The position numbers and the translations under genes were made by a program. Below, piece by piece: positions 17,070 through 26,218 of a stretch of DNA of 64,000 nt; position 1 is the stretch's first letter, and each line of letters opens with the position of its first letter. The stretch spans positions 372,001 to 436,000 of the forward strand of contig NZ_JADPIB010000004.1 in assembly GCF_015767265.1 (NCBI RefSeq), in the 5' to 3' direction. Source of the DNA: Aureivirga marina (GTDB taxonomy: Bacteria; Bacteroidota; Bacteroidia; Flavobacteriales; Flavobacteriaceae). The notes under the pieces were generated by a model that did not search any database, had not been told where the DNA came from, and saw nothing but the letters and a program-made list of their open reading frames with translations.

Positions 17070-18914
17070 ATGCAGGAAAATAAAGTACTGAATTATATAA
17101 AAGATGTGTTAGAAAATATGCCAAATGATTGGGTGAGATTAACAACACATCGCCTTGATATTTATAATGAAAAATTAGCGAAAACAGAATTTTTAGAAGA
17201 ATTTGAGAAGTTATTTAATGAAAATAATTTTGATAAAACAATTTTAAGTGAATTACCTACAGCGTATGATTATATTCGTTTAGGACATCCGTTGTCTTCT
17301 GTTTTAGAATGGGGAATTGCGAAATTAAATAATCTAGATTCAAAAAGTGTGATTAGTTTTTCTTCTAAAACAGTTCCAGTTTTGGCTGTTTTAAGAAAAA
17401 ATCTTTTTGAAAAGAAAAATACTTTAATTGCTTATACAAATGAATTACCTGAAACCTTTGATGCGGAAGTTGTAAAAAATGTTTATGGATATGATTTTGA
17501 ATTGCAAAAAGTGAATTCTATCGAGGAAATTCCAACTTTTGATGGAAGTACGATTTTCATTACGCAACAAGAAACTGTTTCTAATTTTAATTTGCCTAAA
17601 TCGGTTGATTTTCTAATTAATACATATCCACAATTTGGAAGTATTCTTTTAGCAAATGGTGAGAAAAACGCAACTTATGTTTCGGAAATTCAACATGTTC
17701 GTAGAAGAGAAACAATTGCAATGACTCCAGCGAATACATTGGCTGTTTTAAATATTTTAGTTGGAAATTCTTCTTTTGAAAATAATGTTAGCGATTTTGC
17801 AACGAATAAAATTTCCGTAATTAATTCAATTAAAGAAATTACAACTGCAAATTCAAAAGCTGTTGTTGGATCAAGTGGACTTTCGATTCAATACGCAATT
17901 ATGATGGGACTTGTGGATCATGCAATGGAAAATCATTCTGGAAAGAAAATTCGTTTTGTAGTTCCACCAAATTGTTATGGAGGAACGAATGATCAAGCGA
18001 GGAGAGTTGCAGCTTGTAATCCAAATATTGAAGTAATGGATTTACCTGTGGATGGAGGAAAAGATATGGTGCAAAGTATTGATGTGGTTTTAGAAAAAAT
18101 CGCTGAAGAAGATGCTGTTCCATACATTATTGCTGAAATTCCAACAAATCCAAGAGTTGAAGTTCCAAATTTAGAGAAATTAAAAGATGCTTTAAGTAAA
18201 GAACGTAAAACTGCAAATGGAGAGATTGCAATTGATCCTGTGTTTGTTTTAGATCAAACGTTTTGTCCAAATGTTCATTTTTTAGGAGATGCTAATATTC
18301 TTTCTTCCGTTAGAACAATTGCTTATGTAAGTGGATCTAAATTTCCAAGTGGTGGACTTTGCACGGCTGGTTATAGTATTGCAAATACAAAAGCAGCTTC
18401 TTTAATGGATAAAATTGAAAAACATTTGTTTTTATGTGATAATGAAGCAACAGATTTACAAATGGAAATTCTTGCAAAACAATTACCTTCTATGAACCAA
18501 AGAATTCACGATGCTTATGTGTATACTCGTGATTTTGTAACTTTCATTGAAGAAAATTTACCAGATGCAAAAATCAATTTCGTTTCTGAAGAATTAGCTT
18601 CACAAGGATTTACACCTTCTGTTTTTTCTTTAGATTTACCAACAAAAGGAAATTCAGAAGAAGAAAAAGAAGCTTACAAAAGAGAATTAAACTTGAAATT
18701 AATCAATATGATGATTTCAGAAATTCCAAGTGAAAGTAAATTCTGTGTGAGTTATGGGCAATTAAAAGGTTGTTATTGGACAATTCCTGCAACTTCTACG
18801 CAAGGAACAACAAAAGAAGGAGATAAGGATTATATCGTTCGTGTTGCACTTTCAGGAAACATGGATTTAGATTTACACAAAAAGGTGTTTTTAGATTTTG
18901 TAAAAGGACTTTAA
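17070..18914 (+). CDS. Large Cys/Met-metabolism-type PLP-dependent enzyme
   Basis: 614 aa. The central part (about 260-500) resembles the fold-type I cystathionine gamma-synthase group: G-S-S-G-L-S-I-Q-Y-A (substrate and phosphate side), P-P-N-C-Y-G-G-T-N-D, A-E-I-P-T-N-P near 352, D-Q-T-F near 400, and a PLP-lysine candidate K424 in V-S-G-S-K-F-P-S-G-G. A distinct N-terminal region of about 210 residues makes it longer than the usual 390-aa gamma-synthases. The exact reaction (sulfur amino acid transfer or lyase) cannot be assigned. Monocistronic, with its own promoter box and terminator. Confidence 0.75.
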   Translation: MQENKVLNYIKDVLENMPNDWVRLTTHRLDIYNEKLAKTEFLEEFEKLFNENNFDKTILSELPTAYDYIRLGHPLSSVLEWGIAKLNNLDSKSVISFSSKTVPVLAVLRKNLFEKKNTLIAYTNELPETFDAEVVKNVYGYDFELQKVNSIEEIPTFDGSTIFITQQETVSNFNLPKSVDFLINTYPQFGSILLANGEKNATYVSEIQHVRRRETIAMTPANTLAVLNILVGNSSFENNVSDFATNKISVINSIKEITTANSKAVVGSSGLSIQYAIMMGLVDHAMENHSGKKIRFVVPPNCYGGTNDQARRVAACNPNIEVMDLPVDGGKDMVQSIDVVLEKIAEEDAVPYIIAEIPTNPRVEVPNLEKLKDALSKERKTANGEIAIDPVFVLDQTFCPNVHFLGDANILSSVRTIAYVSGSKFPSGGLCTAGYSIANTKAASLMDKIEKHLFLCDNEATDLQMEILAKQLPSMNQRIHDAYVYTRDFVTFIEENLPDAKINFVSEELASQGFTPSVFSLDLPTKGNSEEEKEAYKRELNLKLINMMISEIPSESKFCVSYGQLKGCYWTIPATSTQGTTKEGDKDYIVRVALSGNMDLDLHKKVFLDFVKGL

Positions 18915-18933
18915 TTAAATAGAAAGTTTGGGT

Positions 18934-18953
18934 GACTGAGCGAAGTCGAAGTC
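18934..18953 (+). repeat. Interspersed element with TGAGCGAAGTCGAAG core
   Basis: GACTGAGCGAAGTCGAAGTC, itself a partial palindrome (GACT..AGTC). It matches the element after hsdM at 6277-6299 with one change in the core. Located 20 bp after the PLP-enzyme stop. Confidence 0.55.
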
Positions 18954-18963
18954 AAAATAATAT

Positions 18964-19000
18964 TTGAAAAGCAGTATTCATTTGGATGCTGTTTTTTTGT
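18964..19000 (+). terminator. Terminator of the PLP-enzyme gene
   Basis: Imperfect hairpin AAAAGCAGTATTC / GGATGCTGTTTTT with G-U pairs, followed by a T-run. Confidence 0.55.
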
Positions 19001-19032
19001 TTTAATATATTTGTTGAAAATCATGAAAAATA

Positions 19033-20004
19033 ATGACAATAAAAGAATCTATCTTAAAAAGTTTAGAAGATATAAATTATTTAACAAATTATAAGGAAAT
19101 CTATAATCATATTATAGATAAAAAATATTATAAATTTGGTGCCAAAAACCCACAATCTATAGTTTCAGCGCAATTGGGAGATTTTATTCGAAATGGAGAT
19201 GTTCGTGTAAAAAGAATAAAAGAAAAAACAAAAGGAAAGTATTTATATTATTTAGCTAAAAACGAAGAGAAATTAGAAAAAGAGATTTTGAAAATCCAAT
19301 CTTCCAAAATAACTAAAGAAAATATTTTTTTGGAAAATGATAAAAGTTATGAAGAACGTGATTTACATAAACTTTTGAGCAGTTATTTAAAAAACAAAAA
19401 TATTTTTTCCAAAACGATTTACCATGAAAAGTCCAAAAATGGAAAAGATTCAAATCAAATTTGGACACATCCTGATATGATTGGTGTTTCATTCTTAGAT
19501 TTAAAAAACAGAATAAGTAAGAATTTTTTAAAATCGATAAATAGAGTTGATTCATTTAAAATTAACTCATATGAATTAAAGAAGGAGATAAATACAGATT
19601 CAGATTTAAAAAAAGCTTATTTTCAAGCCGTTTCAAATTCAAGTTGGGCAAATTATGGTTATTTGGTAGCTTTTGAAATAGATAATAGTTTAATAGACGA
19701 AATGGAGAGGTTAAATCAATCTTTTGGAATAGGTATTATAGAATTAAATGCGAATCCATATCAAAGTAAAGTTTTATATCCTGCTGATTATAGAGCTTTG
19801 GATTTTAAAACGATAAATAAGTTATGTGAAATAAATAAAGATTTTGAACAGTTTATAGAACAAACAGATAGACTTTTAACTGCCCAAGAAAGATATTATA
19901 GTTCTACAAAAAAAGAACTAGAAGAATTTTGTGATTCCTTTTTTATTAAAGACTCAGAAATTGAAACGTATTGTAAAAATAAAGGAATACCTTTAGAAAA
20001 TTGA
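19033..20004 (+). CDS. HrgA-like protein with N-terminal HARE-type winged helix
   Basis: 323 aa. The first 80 residues read as a HARE/HB1-type winged helix (M-T-I-K-E-S-I-L-K-S-L-E..., I-Y-N-H-I-I-D, S-I-V-S-A-Q-L-G-D-F-I, K-Y-L-Y-Y-L). The C-terminal 220 residues resemble the HrgA group (W-T-H-P-D-M-I-G, then K-I-N-S-Y-E-L-K and A-Y-F-Q-A-V-S-N-S-S-W-A-N). hrgA in Helicobacter pylori is known as a gene that replaces a restriction endonuclease gene, so a defence or DNA-binding role is plausible. One base separates its stop from the next start, so the two proteins are probably made together. Confidence 0.6.
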   Translation: MTIKESILKSLEDINYLTNYKEIYNHIIDKKYYKFGAKNPQSIVSAQLGDFIRNGDVRVKRIKEKTKGKYLYYLAKNEEKLEKEILKIQSSKITKENIFLENDKSYEERDLHKLLSSYLKNKNIFSKTIYHEKSKNGKDSNQIWTHPDMIGVSFLDLKNRISKNFLKSINRVDSFKINSYELKKEINTDSDLKKAYFQAVSNSSWANYGYLVAFEIDNSLIDEMERLNQSFGIGIIELNANPYQSKVLYPADYRALDFKTINKLCEINKDFEQFIEQTDRLLTAQERYYSSTKKELEEFCDSFFIKDSEIETYCKNKGIPLEN

Positions 20005-20005
20005 A

Positions 20006-20668
20006 ATGAAATTTATATTAGACACATTCAAAAAATCATTTAAATATTTATTAATTGTTTTTATCAATTTTATAATTCTCTTTTTTTTGTTTTATCTATC
20101 ATTAGATTCATTAACACTTAAATTGAGCTCAGGTTTTTCAGAATTATTTGAATTTTTAAAAATGATTGGAATTTCTTTAATTAGTTTATTCTTTTTATGG
20201 ATTGCAACTTATTGGTTTAAAACATTTAAAATTAATTCAAAACGAAAGAAAAATATATTTTTAATTATTTTGACTTTATTAATTTCGAGTAAATTTTATT
20301 ATAGTTATTCTACTGATATTATACATAGAATTACATCAGATAAAAGAATTATGATTAATTCAATTGAATCTAAAATTCAAAAAAATATAGAAAAATATCC
20401 ATATAGTTTAAGCGCACAAAAATTGATTTTAGAAGAATATGAAGAAATAATTAAAAGAAATAAAGGCTTTCCAAAAATTCAAAAGGAAGCTGAAGATATT
20501 TCTTATAAATATTCTTATGATGGATTTTTACCCGATTATACTTTTAGACTTTCTTTTCAAATTCCTTTAAATACAAAACTTGATTCTACACATTTAAAAT
20601 TTGGGAAAATTAGTTTGGATACAATTAATTATAAAATAAAAGTGAATTATTTAGAAATAAAAGATTAA
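20006..20668 (+). CDS. Membrane protein of unknown function
   Basis: 220 aa with three transmembrane helices (about 13-35, 48-70, 81-97), then a soluble, Lys/Glu-rich region of 120 residues. No family is recognised. It begins one base after the HrgA-like gene stop (TGA-A-ATG), indicating translational coupling, so it may anchor or assist that protein. Confidence 0.6.
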   Translation: MKFILDTFKKSFKYLLIVFINFIILFFLFYLSLDSLTLKLSSGFSELFEFLKMIGISLISLFFLWIATYWFKTFKINSKRKKNIFLIILTLLISSKFYYSYSTDIIHRITSDKRIMINSIESKIQKNIEKYPYSLSAQKLILEEYEEIIKRNKGFPKIQKEAEDISYKYSYDGFLPDYTFRLSFQIPLNTKLDSTHLKFGKISLDTINYKIKVNYLEIKD

Positions 20669-20669
20669 T

Positions 20670-20701
20670 AAAAAACGCACTGTTTAAAAGTGCGTTTTTT
20701 A
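20670..20701. terminator. Bidirectional terminator between convergent genes
   Basis: AAAAACGCAC / GTGCGTTTTT, a 10-bp perfect stem with A-run and T-run on either side. It can end both the membrane-protein gene (plus) and mqo (minus). Confidence 0.85.
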
Positions 20702-20703
20702 TT

Positions 20704-22212
20704 TTAAATTGCATGTAATTTCAAAATTTTATGTGTTCTTTTTCTAGTTTCATGACAAAGTTTTTTGTTTTCTGAAAGTTTTTGACCAAAAGTTGGAATC
20801 ATTTCTTTCATCTTTTTTTGCCAAGCTTCTGTTTTCATTTTTTCATCAAAACAAGTCTGAATAACTTCCAAAATAATAGAAACAGAAGTAGATGCTCCAG
20901 GAGAAGCTCCCAGAAGAGCAGCAATTGTTTTATCATCATGATGTACAACTTCAGTTCCAAACTCTAAAATTCCACCTTGCTTTGAATCTTTTTTAATAAT
21001 TTGTACACGTTGTCCAGCCATTACCAACTCCCAATCTTCCATTTTTGCTTCAGGAACATATTCCAACAAAGCTTTAAAACGATCTTCTGGAGTTTGTCGA
21101 ACTTGTTTAATTAAATATTCTGTCAAAGCAACATTATGTAAACCAGCTCCAATAATCGACATGATATTATCAAATTGAATAGAAGAAGGCAAATCCCAAA
21201 ACGAACCTTTTTTCAAGAATTTTGTGCTAAAACCTGCATAAGGACCAAAAAGTAAAGCTTTTTCACCATCAATTATTCTAGTATCTAAATGTGGAACAGA
21301 CATAGGAGGAGAGCCAACAGAAGCCAAACCGTAGACTTTTGCATGATGTTTTTGAATCACTTCTTTATTTGTACAACGCAACCATTCACCACTCACAGGG
21401 AAACCACCAAAACCTTTTCCTTCATTGATATGTGATTTTTCCAAAAGTGGTAAAGCACCACCTCCAGCTCCAATAAATACAAATTTTGCTAAAACTTTTT
21501 TATGTGTTCTATTTTCAAGATTTCTTGCATCCACTTCCCAAAGCCCGTCTTTGTGCTGATGTAAATGCAAAACTTCATGTTTTAAAGAAAGTTCAACACC
21601 ATCATTATTTACCAAATGATTTACAAGTTTTCGCGTCAAACTTCCAAAATTTACATCTGTACCAATTTCATTTTTTGTAGCAGCGACTTTTACACCATTT
21701 TGTCTTCCATTCATAATTAAAGGAAACCATTTTTCCAGTTGTTTTTTATCTTCTGAAAAGATCATATTTTCAAACAAACAATTTTGTTTCATGGTTTCAA
21801 ATCGCTTTTTCAAAAACTCTGAATTATCTGTTCCCCAAACAAAACTCATATGAGGATTACTATTTATAAAATCTGATGGAGTAGAAATCCATTTATTTTT
21901 AACTAAATAAGACCAAAACTGTTTCGAAACTTCAAATTTTTCTGCAACTGCAATTGCTTTGGAAATATCAATAGTTCCATCTTCTTTTTCTGGAGTATAA
22001 TTTAATTCACAAAGTCCAGAATGACCTGTTCCTGCATTATTCCAAGCATCCGAACTTTCTAAAGCAACATCTTCTAAACGTTCGAAAATTTCAATATTCC
22101 AAGTTGGTTCTAAAAGTTTTAGAAATGTACCTAAAGTTGCACTCATGATTCCTCCACCAATTAAAACTACATCTCTAATTTGTTGATTTTCATGTACAGA
22201 TTTTTCTTTCAT
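20704..22212 (-). CDS. mqo: Malate:quinone oxidoreductase
   Basis: Membrane-associated FAD enzyme oxidising malate to oxaloacetate and passing electrons to quinone, bypassing NAD malate dehydrogenase in the TCA cycle. 502 aa, the usual length. The FAD dinucleotide motif G-G-G-I-M-S-A-T-L-G lies near residues 18-27, followed by the Mqo hallmark A-W-N-N-A-G-T-G-H-S-G-L-C-E-L-N-Y-T-P near 55-74. Also G-A-G-G-G-A near 250 and the final G-A-S-P-G-A-S-T near 438. Stands alone on the minus strand. Confidence 0.96.
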   Translation of the reverse strand: MKEKSVHENQQIRDVVLIGGGIMSATLGTFLKLLEPTWNIEIFERLEDVALESSDAWNNAGTGHSGLCELNYTPEKEDGTIDISKAIAVAEKFEVSKQFWSYLVKNKWISTPSDFINSNPHMSFVWGTDNSEFLKKRFETMKQNCLFENMIFSEDKKQLEKWFPLIMNGRQNGVKVAATKNEIGTDVNFGSLTRKLVNHLVNNDGVELSLKHEVLHLHQHKDGLWEVDARNLENRTHKKVLAKFVFIGAGGGALPLLEKSHINEGKGFGGFPVSGEWLRCTNKEVIQKHHAKVYGLASVGSPPMSVPHLDTRIIDGEKALLFGPYAGFSTKFLKKGSFWDLPSSIQFDNIMSIIGAGLHNVALTEYLIKQVRQTPEDRFKALLEYVPEAKMEDWELVMAGQRVQIIKKDSKQGGILEFGTEVVHHDDKTIAALLGASPGASTSVSIILEVIQTCFDEKMKTEAWQKKMKEMIPTFGQKLSENKKLCHETRKRTHKILKLHAI

Positions 22213-22386
22213 TGTAAATTTATTTTAATTGATAATCAGTGTTTTATATAAATTTACGGAAAAATATGTTTGTTTTTTAAAAGAATTAGATTTATTGAAA
22301 AACAGAAAAAGTCAGAATATTCTCCGACTTTTAATGTTTTAGTTTGTTTTTTTATCAAGAAAAAATGAAATGAATAAAACATTTTT

Positions 22387-22992
22387 TTACCAAAATTTCC
22401 ACCACGGTCTTTTTTTCTTTTCTTCTTCTTTTTCCTCAAAAATACCGCTTTCAATAATTATTTTTTCAATGATTTCATTTTTCTCATATTCTTGCACAAA
22501 AGTATAAATTGACTGATTGATTTGATTTTCGGTTAAGTAATCTAAATTTTCTTTTATAAAATATAAAACACGTTTGTTGTGTGGTTCGTCTTTTCCAATT
22601 TTTAAATATAATTCTAGAGCCAGATTTCCTTTATGTTCTTTGTTTTTTAGAATTAATTCTTCCAATAAAAGTAAATCGTCATGTATGAAAATTTTAAAGA
22701 AAAAACTGGTTAGATATAAAATAGTTTGCTGTACATTTCTGGAAGTTCTGCTGAATTCTCCTTCGTAAAAATAGATTTCAGTAATTTTTTTAGAATCTTG
22801 AACGCTATTAGATTTTTCGTTTACTTTCTCTAAAATTGCGATGATTTTTTCTTTTTCAAATTCGGATAATTTTACTAATTCTTCTGCTGCGTGTAATAAG
22901 AAGTTGTATAATTCTAAATCGACTTTTTTTAAATTCTCCTTTGCCTGTGCATCTGCAAATTGTATAAAAGAATCAATCGTCTCTTCTTTCAT
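22387..22992 (-). CDS. Conserved-looking helical protein of unknown function
   Basis: 201 aa, predicted almost entirely helical and rich in Leu, Glu and Lys, with no signal peptide or TM segment. It ends in a distinctive K-K-K-R-P-W-W-K-F-W tail that could touch membrane or a partner. I do not recognise the family. It lies 174 bp upstream of mqo on the same strand, and divergent from the TonB operon. Confidence 0.65.
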   Translation of the reverse strand: MKEETIDSFIQFADAQAKENLKKVDLELYNFLLHAAEELVKLSEFEKEKIIAILEKVNEKSNSVQDSKKITEIYFYEGEFSRTSRNVQQTILYLTSFFFKIFIHDDLLLLEELILKNKEHKGNLALELYLKIGKDEPHNKRVLYFIKENLDYLTENQINQSIYTFVQEYEKNEIIEKIIIESGIFEEKEEEKKKRPWWKFW

Positions 22993-23428
22993 TAGGTTAA
23001 TTTTTTAGATTTTATTATTTAAATGTTTAAATTTTGTTTTTTGTATTTATAAAAATAAGATAAATAATTAAAAAAATTAAGAAAAATAATATGTAAAAAA
23101 TAAAATAATAATCATATTATTATGTAAAGTTTAAATTGTTAAGAAATAGCATGTTAGGTTTTGAATTTTCTTTTAGAGAAAGTTTTAAAATTCTCATAAA
23201 ATTGTTAAATAGATTTTTTCACTTTTTTAATAAATAAAATTTATGATACTTTAAACTGAGATATATTAAGATAAATAGCTCTTTTATTGTTTTAATCTCA
23301 GCTAAAAATACATTCTTTTACATATTTTTAAAAATATTATTAAGAAAGCTTCTAAATAAAATTGTTAAATTATTTTTATTTAGATTGTATTTAAATTAGA
23401 TTTGCGCCTTGTAAAACAAGATATAAGC
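22993..23428. promoter_or_regulatory. Divergent control region of the TonB operon
   Basis: About 430 bp of very AT-rich sequence between divergent genes. Visible elements are a perfect 19-bp palindrome ATAATAAT-CAT-ATTATTAT (23105-23123), similar in size and base content to Fur boxes; a spaced inverted pair CTGAGAT (23256-23262) / ATCTCAG (23295-23301); and a -7 box TAGATTTG at 23397-23404. No coding potential seen. Confidence 0.45.
23397..23404 (+). promoter_or_regulatory. -7 promoter box of the TonB operon
   Basis: TAGATTTG fits TAnnTTTG. It overlaps the TTG at 23402, which therefore cannot be the translation start if this promoter is used; GTG 23429 is preferred for the receptor gene. Confidence 0.45.
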
Positions 23429-26197
23429 GTGCCAAAATTTTTAATCTATAGTATTTTTATGTTAGTTTCGACTATCGTTTTTAGTCAAACTACTTTTAAA
23501 GGATTTGTATATAATGAAGCAAAAGAAGGATTGTCTTCAGTATATATTTACAACGAATCATCAAATGCTTGGACAAATTCAAAAGAGGATGGAAGTTTTG
23601 TCTTAACGATTCCAAAAAATGTAAAAACTTTCCAAATTACATATTCTTATATTGGAAAAAAAGCACAAACAATTACTTATAATATTGCTACAATTAAAGA
23701 ACCTGTAATTGTTGTTTTAAAAGAAAATACACTTCGTTTAAATGTTGTAAATATTCAAGCAAGTCATAAAAAATACTCAGAAGTTACATTACGAAAAGAA
23801 GCAATTGCACAAGTACAGGCGTTTTCTTTAGATGAAGTTTTAGAACAATTACCAGGACAATCCGTTTCAAATTTAGAATTAAATGGATTTAAAAATATTG
23901 TTTTTCGAACTGCGAATATAGATGATAGTATTGACAGTGATGCTTATGGCAATAAAGCTTTTGGAACAGCGATAATTGTTGATGATATTCCTATTTCAAA
24001 CAATGAAAATTTACAATCTTATGCACCAAATAGTTCTGAGGTTTTTCAAACTAGATATGCAGGATTTTTAGTGAATAATAATTCTTCAACCAATGCTAAT
24101 TATGGTGTTGATTTAAGAGAAATTCCAACTTCAACAATTGAAAAAATTGAAGTAATTCAAGGAGTTCCTTCAGTAAAATATGGAGATTTAACTTCTGGAA
24201 TTGTAAAGATTGAAACAAAGGCGGGAAAAACACCATATAGAATGTCTGTTTCTTTAAGAGATGGAACCACACAATATGATTTTTCAAAAGGTTTTTTAAT
24301 AAATGAAAGAATTGGGCATTTAAATGTAAATGTGAATTATTTAAATTCCAATACAGATCCAAGAGATCGTTTGAATAAATTTAATCGCTATAATTTTGGT
24401 TTGGTTTGGAGTACAGCAAATCGTAAAAAATCGCTTTTAAATACATTAAAATTAAACTATAGTTTTAAAGAGGATAAAGCAGAAACAGATCCAGATGATG
24501 TATATGAAAAACTGATTAGTAATGATTCAAAAGGAATTTCTATTTCCAATAATTTAAGATGGTTTGTAAATAATAGATTGATTGATAATATTTCTTTAAA
24601 TGCTAATTTCAGTTATGCAGAGCAATTTTCTCATAATTCTAGAATTATCAATAATTCTTCGGATATTATTCCTGTAAGTAAAGAATCAGGAATTTCAATT
24701 CCAGAATTTTCACCAAAACAATACAGACAAATTTCTGAAATTGACGGAAAACCAATTAGTGCTTTCTTTGATTTTAGCATGAACAAAACATTTAATTTAG
24801 AAAATGGATGGAAACATCGTTTGATGTTAGGAAATTCATTTCGTTATTCTGATAATATCGGAAAAGGAAGATTGGCTTCTCCAGATTCATATAATACTCT
24901 TTTTTCAATCGGAACTAATGGGAGTGGAAGTGGAAAAGGATTTAGACCTTTTAATTTTAATGAAAATGTACAAGCGAATATTCAATATGGATTGTATTTC
25001 CAAGATAATATTACAAAAGTTTGGAATAAAACAATTTTAAATCTAACAGCAGGTTTGCGCTATGATTTGCAAAATAATGCTTCTACATTATCACCAAGAT
25101 TTAACTCTTCATTACGATTAGGAAAATTGAAAATTCGTGGTGGATTTGGATATACTTCAAAAGCACCTTCTTTAAATATGTTATATACAGGAGCAAGATA
25201 TTATGACCGAATTTTAAATTTGACACCAAATTCAAATGACTTTACAGGAATTGAACAAATGCCAAATGGACAATTATTCTCTTTGTTATATACAGATGTA
25301 ATTGAAGGTAATAATTTAAACTTAAAACCTTCAAAAAGTTTTAGAAGTGAAATAGGATTTGATTATAAATTTCCTTTTGCAAATCTTGGAATTACTGCTT
25401 ATTACAATAATTTATACGACGGATTTACAACACAAACATTCTTTGTTCCTTTTGAATTACCAACTGTTGAAGTGGACAGAACAACAATTCCTTATACATA
25501 TTCTGTTTCTGGAACAACGAATACTTATTATCAAAGCTCGAGACAAATTAATGGTTACGAGTCAAATGATAAAGGAATTGAATTTATCATGAATTTTAAA
25601 AAGATTTCTTCTTTAGGTTTAAATTTTTCAATGAATGGATCTTTCGTTCAAACACAAAGTAAAAGTAATGCTAAAGAATACATCACAAGCACACAATTTA
25701 ATAATCCTGTAAATTCAAAAAAACGTTGGGGAGTTTTTGATGGAAATACGACTACTTCAAATCTTTTCCGAATGGGAGGGAATGTTTCATATCACTTACC
25801 AAAAATAGGATTATTAGTCTCACTTCGTTCAGAACATTTCTTAATAGACGAAACAGAAAATTCAGGGAAAAATATTTATCCTCATGCGTATTTAAATGAA
25901 GATTTACAAGAAGTTAAAATTCCTGAATCTGATAGAACAAATACAGCACTTTATGGAGATATTTTTAGACCAACAGATGATTTTGATACAAAACCGTCAA
26001 GTGCAAATAATTTAAAGAAAATCTATCACAATTTTCATTTGAGAATTTCAAAAGATTTCTTGAATGGATTCCGATTTGATTTTTATGTAAACAATGTGTT
26101 GAATTTACAGTCAACTTATATTGATGAAGATGGTGATAAAAATAATATTGAATTAACACAATTGTCTTTTGGAAGTAAAATAAGTTACCAATTTTAA
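23429..26197 (+). CDS. TonB-dependent outer-membrane receptor
   Basis: About 922 aa from GTG 23429, giving the signal peptide M-P-K-F-L-I-Y-S-I-F...V-F-S-Q; the upstream TTG at 23402 falls within the promoter box, and ATG 23459 is a shorter option. Domains: CarboxypepD_reg-like (about 15-95), plug with V-D-D-I-P-I-S and I-E-V-I-Q-G-V-P-S-V-K-Y-G-D-L-T-S-G-I-V (about 115-260), then a long 22-strand barrel ending K-I-S-Y-Q-F with C-terminal Phe. Energised by TonB-ExbBD for uptake of a large or scarce ligand. It is followed by genes for a DUF4876 lipoprotein, a DUF6850 protein and a cytochrome c peroxidase rather than SusD, so carbohydrate uptake is less likely than metal, haem or a metallophore. 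Confidence 0.9.
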   Translation: MPKFLIYSIFMLVSTIVFSQTTFKGFVYNEAKEGLSSVYIYNESSNAWTNSKEDGSFVLTIPKNVKTFQITYSYIGKKAQTITYNIATIKEPVIVVLKENTLRLNVVNIQASHKKYSEVTLRKEAIAQVQAFSLDEVLEQLPGQSVSNLELNGFKNIVFRTANIDDSIDSDAYGNKAFGTAIIVDDIPISNNENLQSYAPNSSEVFQTRYAGFLVNNNSSTNANYGVDLREIPTSTIEKIEVIQGVPSVKYGDLTSGIVKIETKAGKTPYRMSVSLRDGTTQYDFSKGFLINERIGHLNVNVNYLNSNTDPRDRLNKFNRYNFGLVWSTANRKKSLLNTLKLNYSFKEDKAETDPDDVYEKLISNDSKGISISNNLRWFVNNRLIDNISLNANFSYAEQFSHNSRIINNSSDIIPVSKESGISIPEFSPKQYRQISEIDGKPISAFFDFSMNKTFNLENGWKHRLMLGNSFRYSDNIGKGRLASPDSYNTLFSIGTNGSGSGKGFRPFNFNENVQANIQYGLYFQDNITKVWNKTILNLTAGLRYDLQNNASTLSPRFNSSLRLGKLKIRGGFGYTSKAPSLNMLYTGARYYDRILNLTPNSNDFTGIEQMPNGQLFSLLYTDVIEGNNLNLKPSKSFRSEIGFDYKFPFANLGITAYYNNLYDGFTTQTFFVPFELPTVEVDRTTIPYTYSVSGTTNTYYQSSRQINGYESNDKGIEFIMNFKKISSLGLNFSMNGSFVQTQSKSNAKEYITSTQFNNPVNSKKRWGVFDGNTTTSNLFRMGGNVSYHLPKIGLLVSLRSEHFLIDETENSGKNIYPHAYLNEDLQEVKIPESDRTNTALYGDIFRPTDDFDTKPSSANNLKKIYHNFHLRISKDFLNGFRFDFYVNNVLNLQSTYIDEDGDKNNIELTQLSFGSKISYQF

Positions 26198-26218
26198 ATA
26201 TAAAAATACCAAATACAA

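Noticed and set aside
22254-22454. 66-aa Lys-rich minus-strand open frame after the helical protein gene
   Set aside because: Overlaps the end of the 22387-22992 gene in another frame; the sequence is the poly-Lys/Phe reading of a T/A-rich tail and has no domain.
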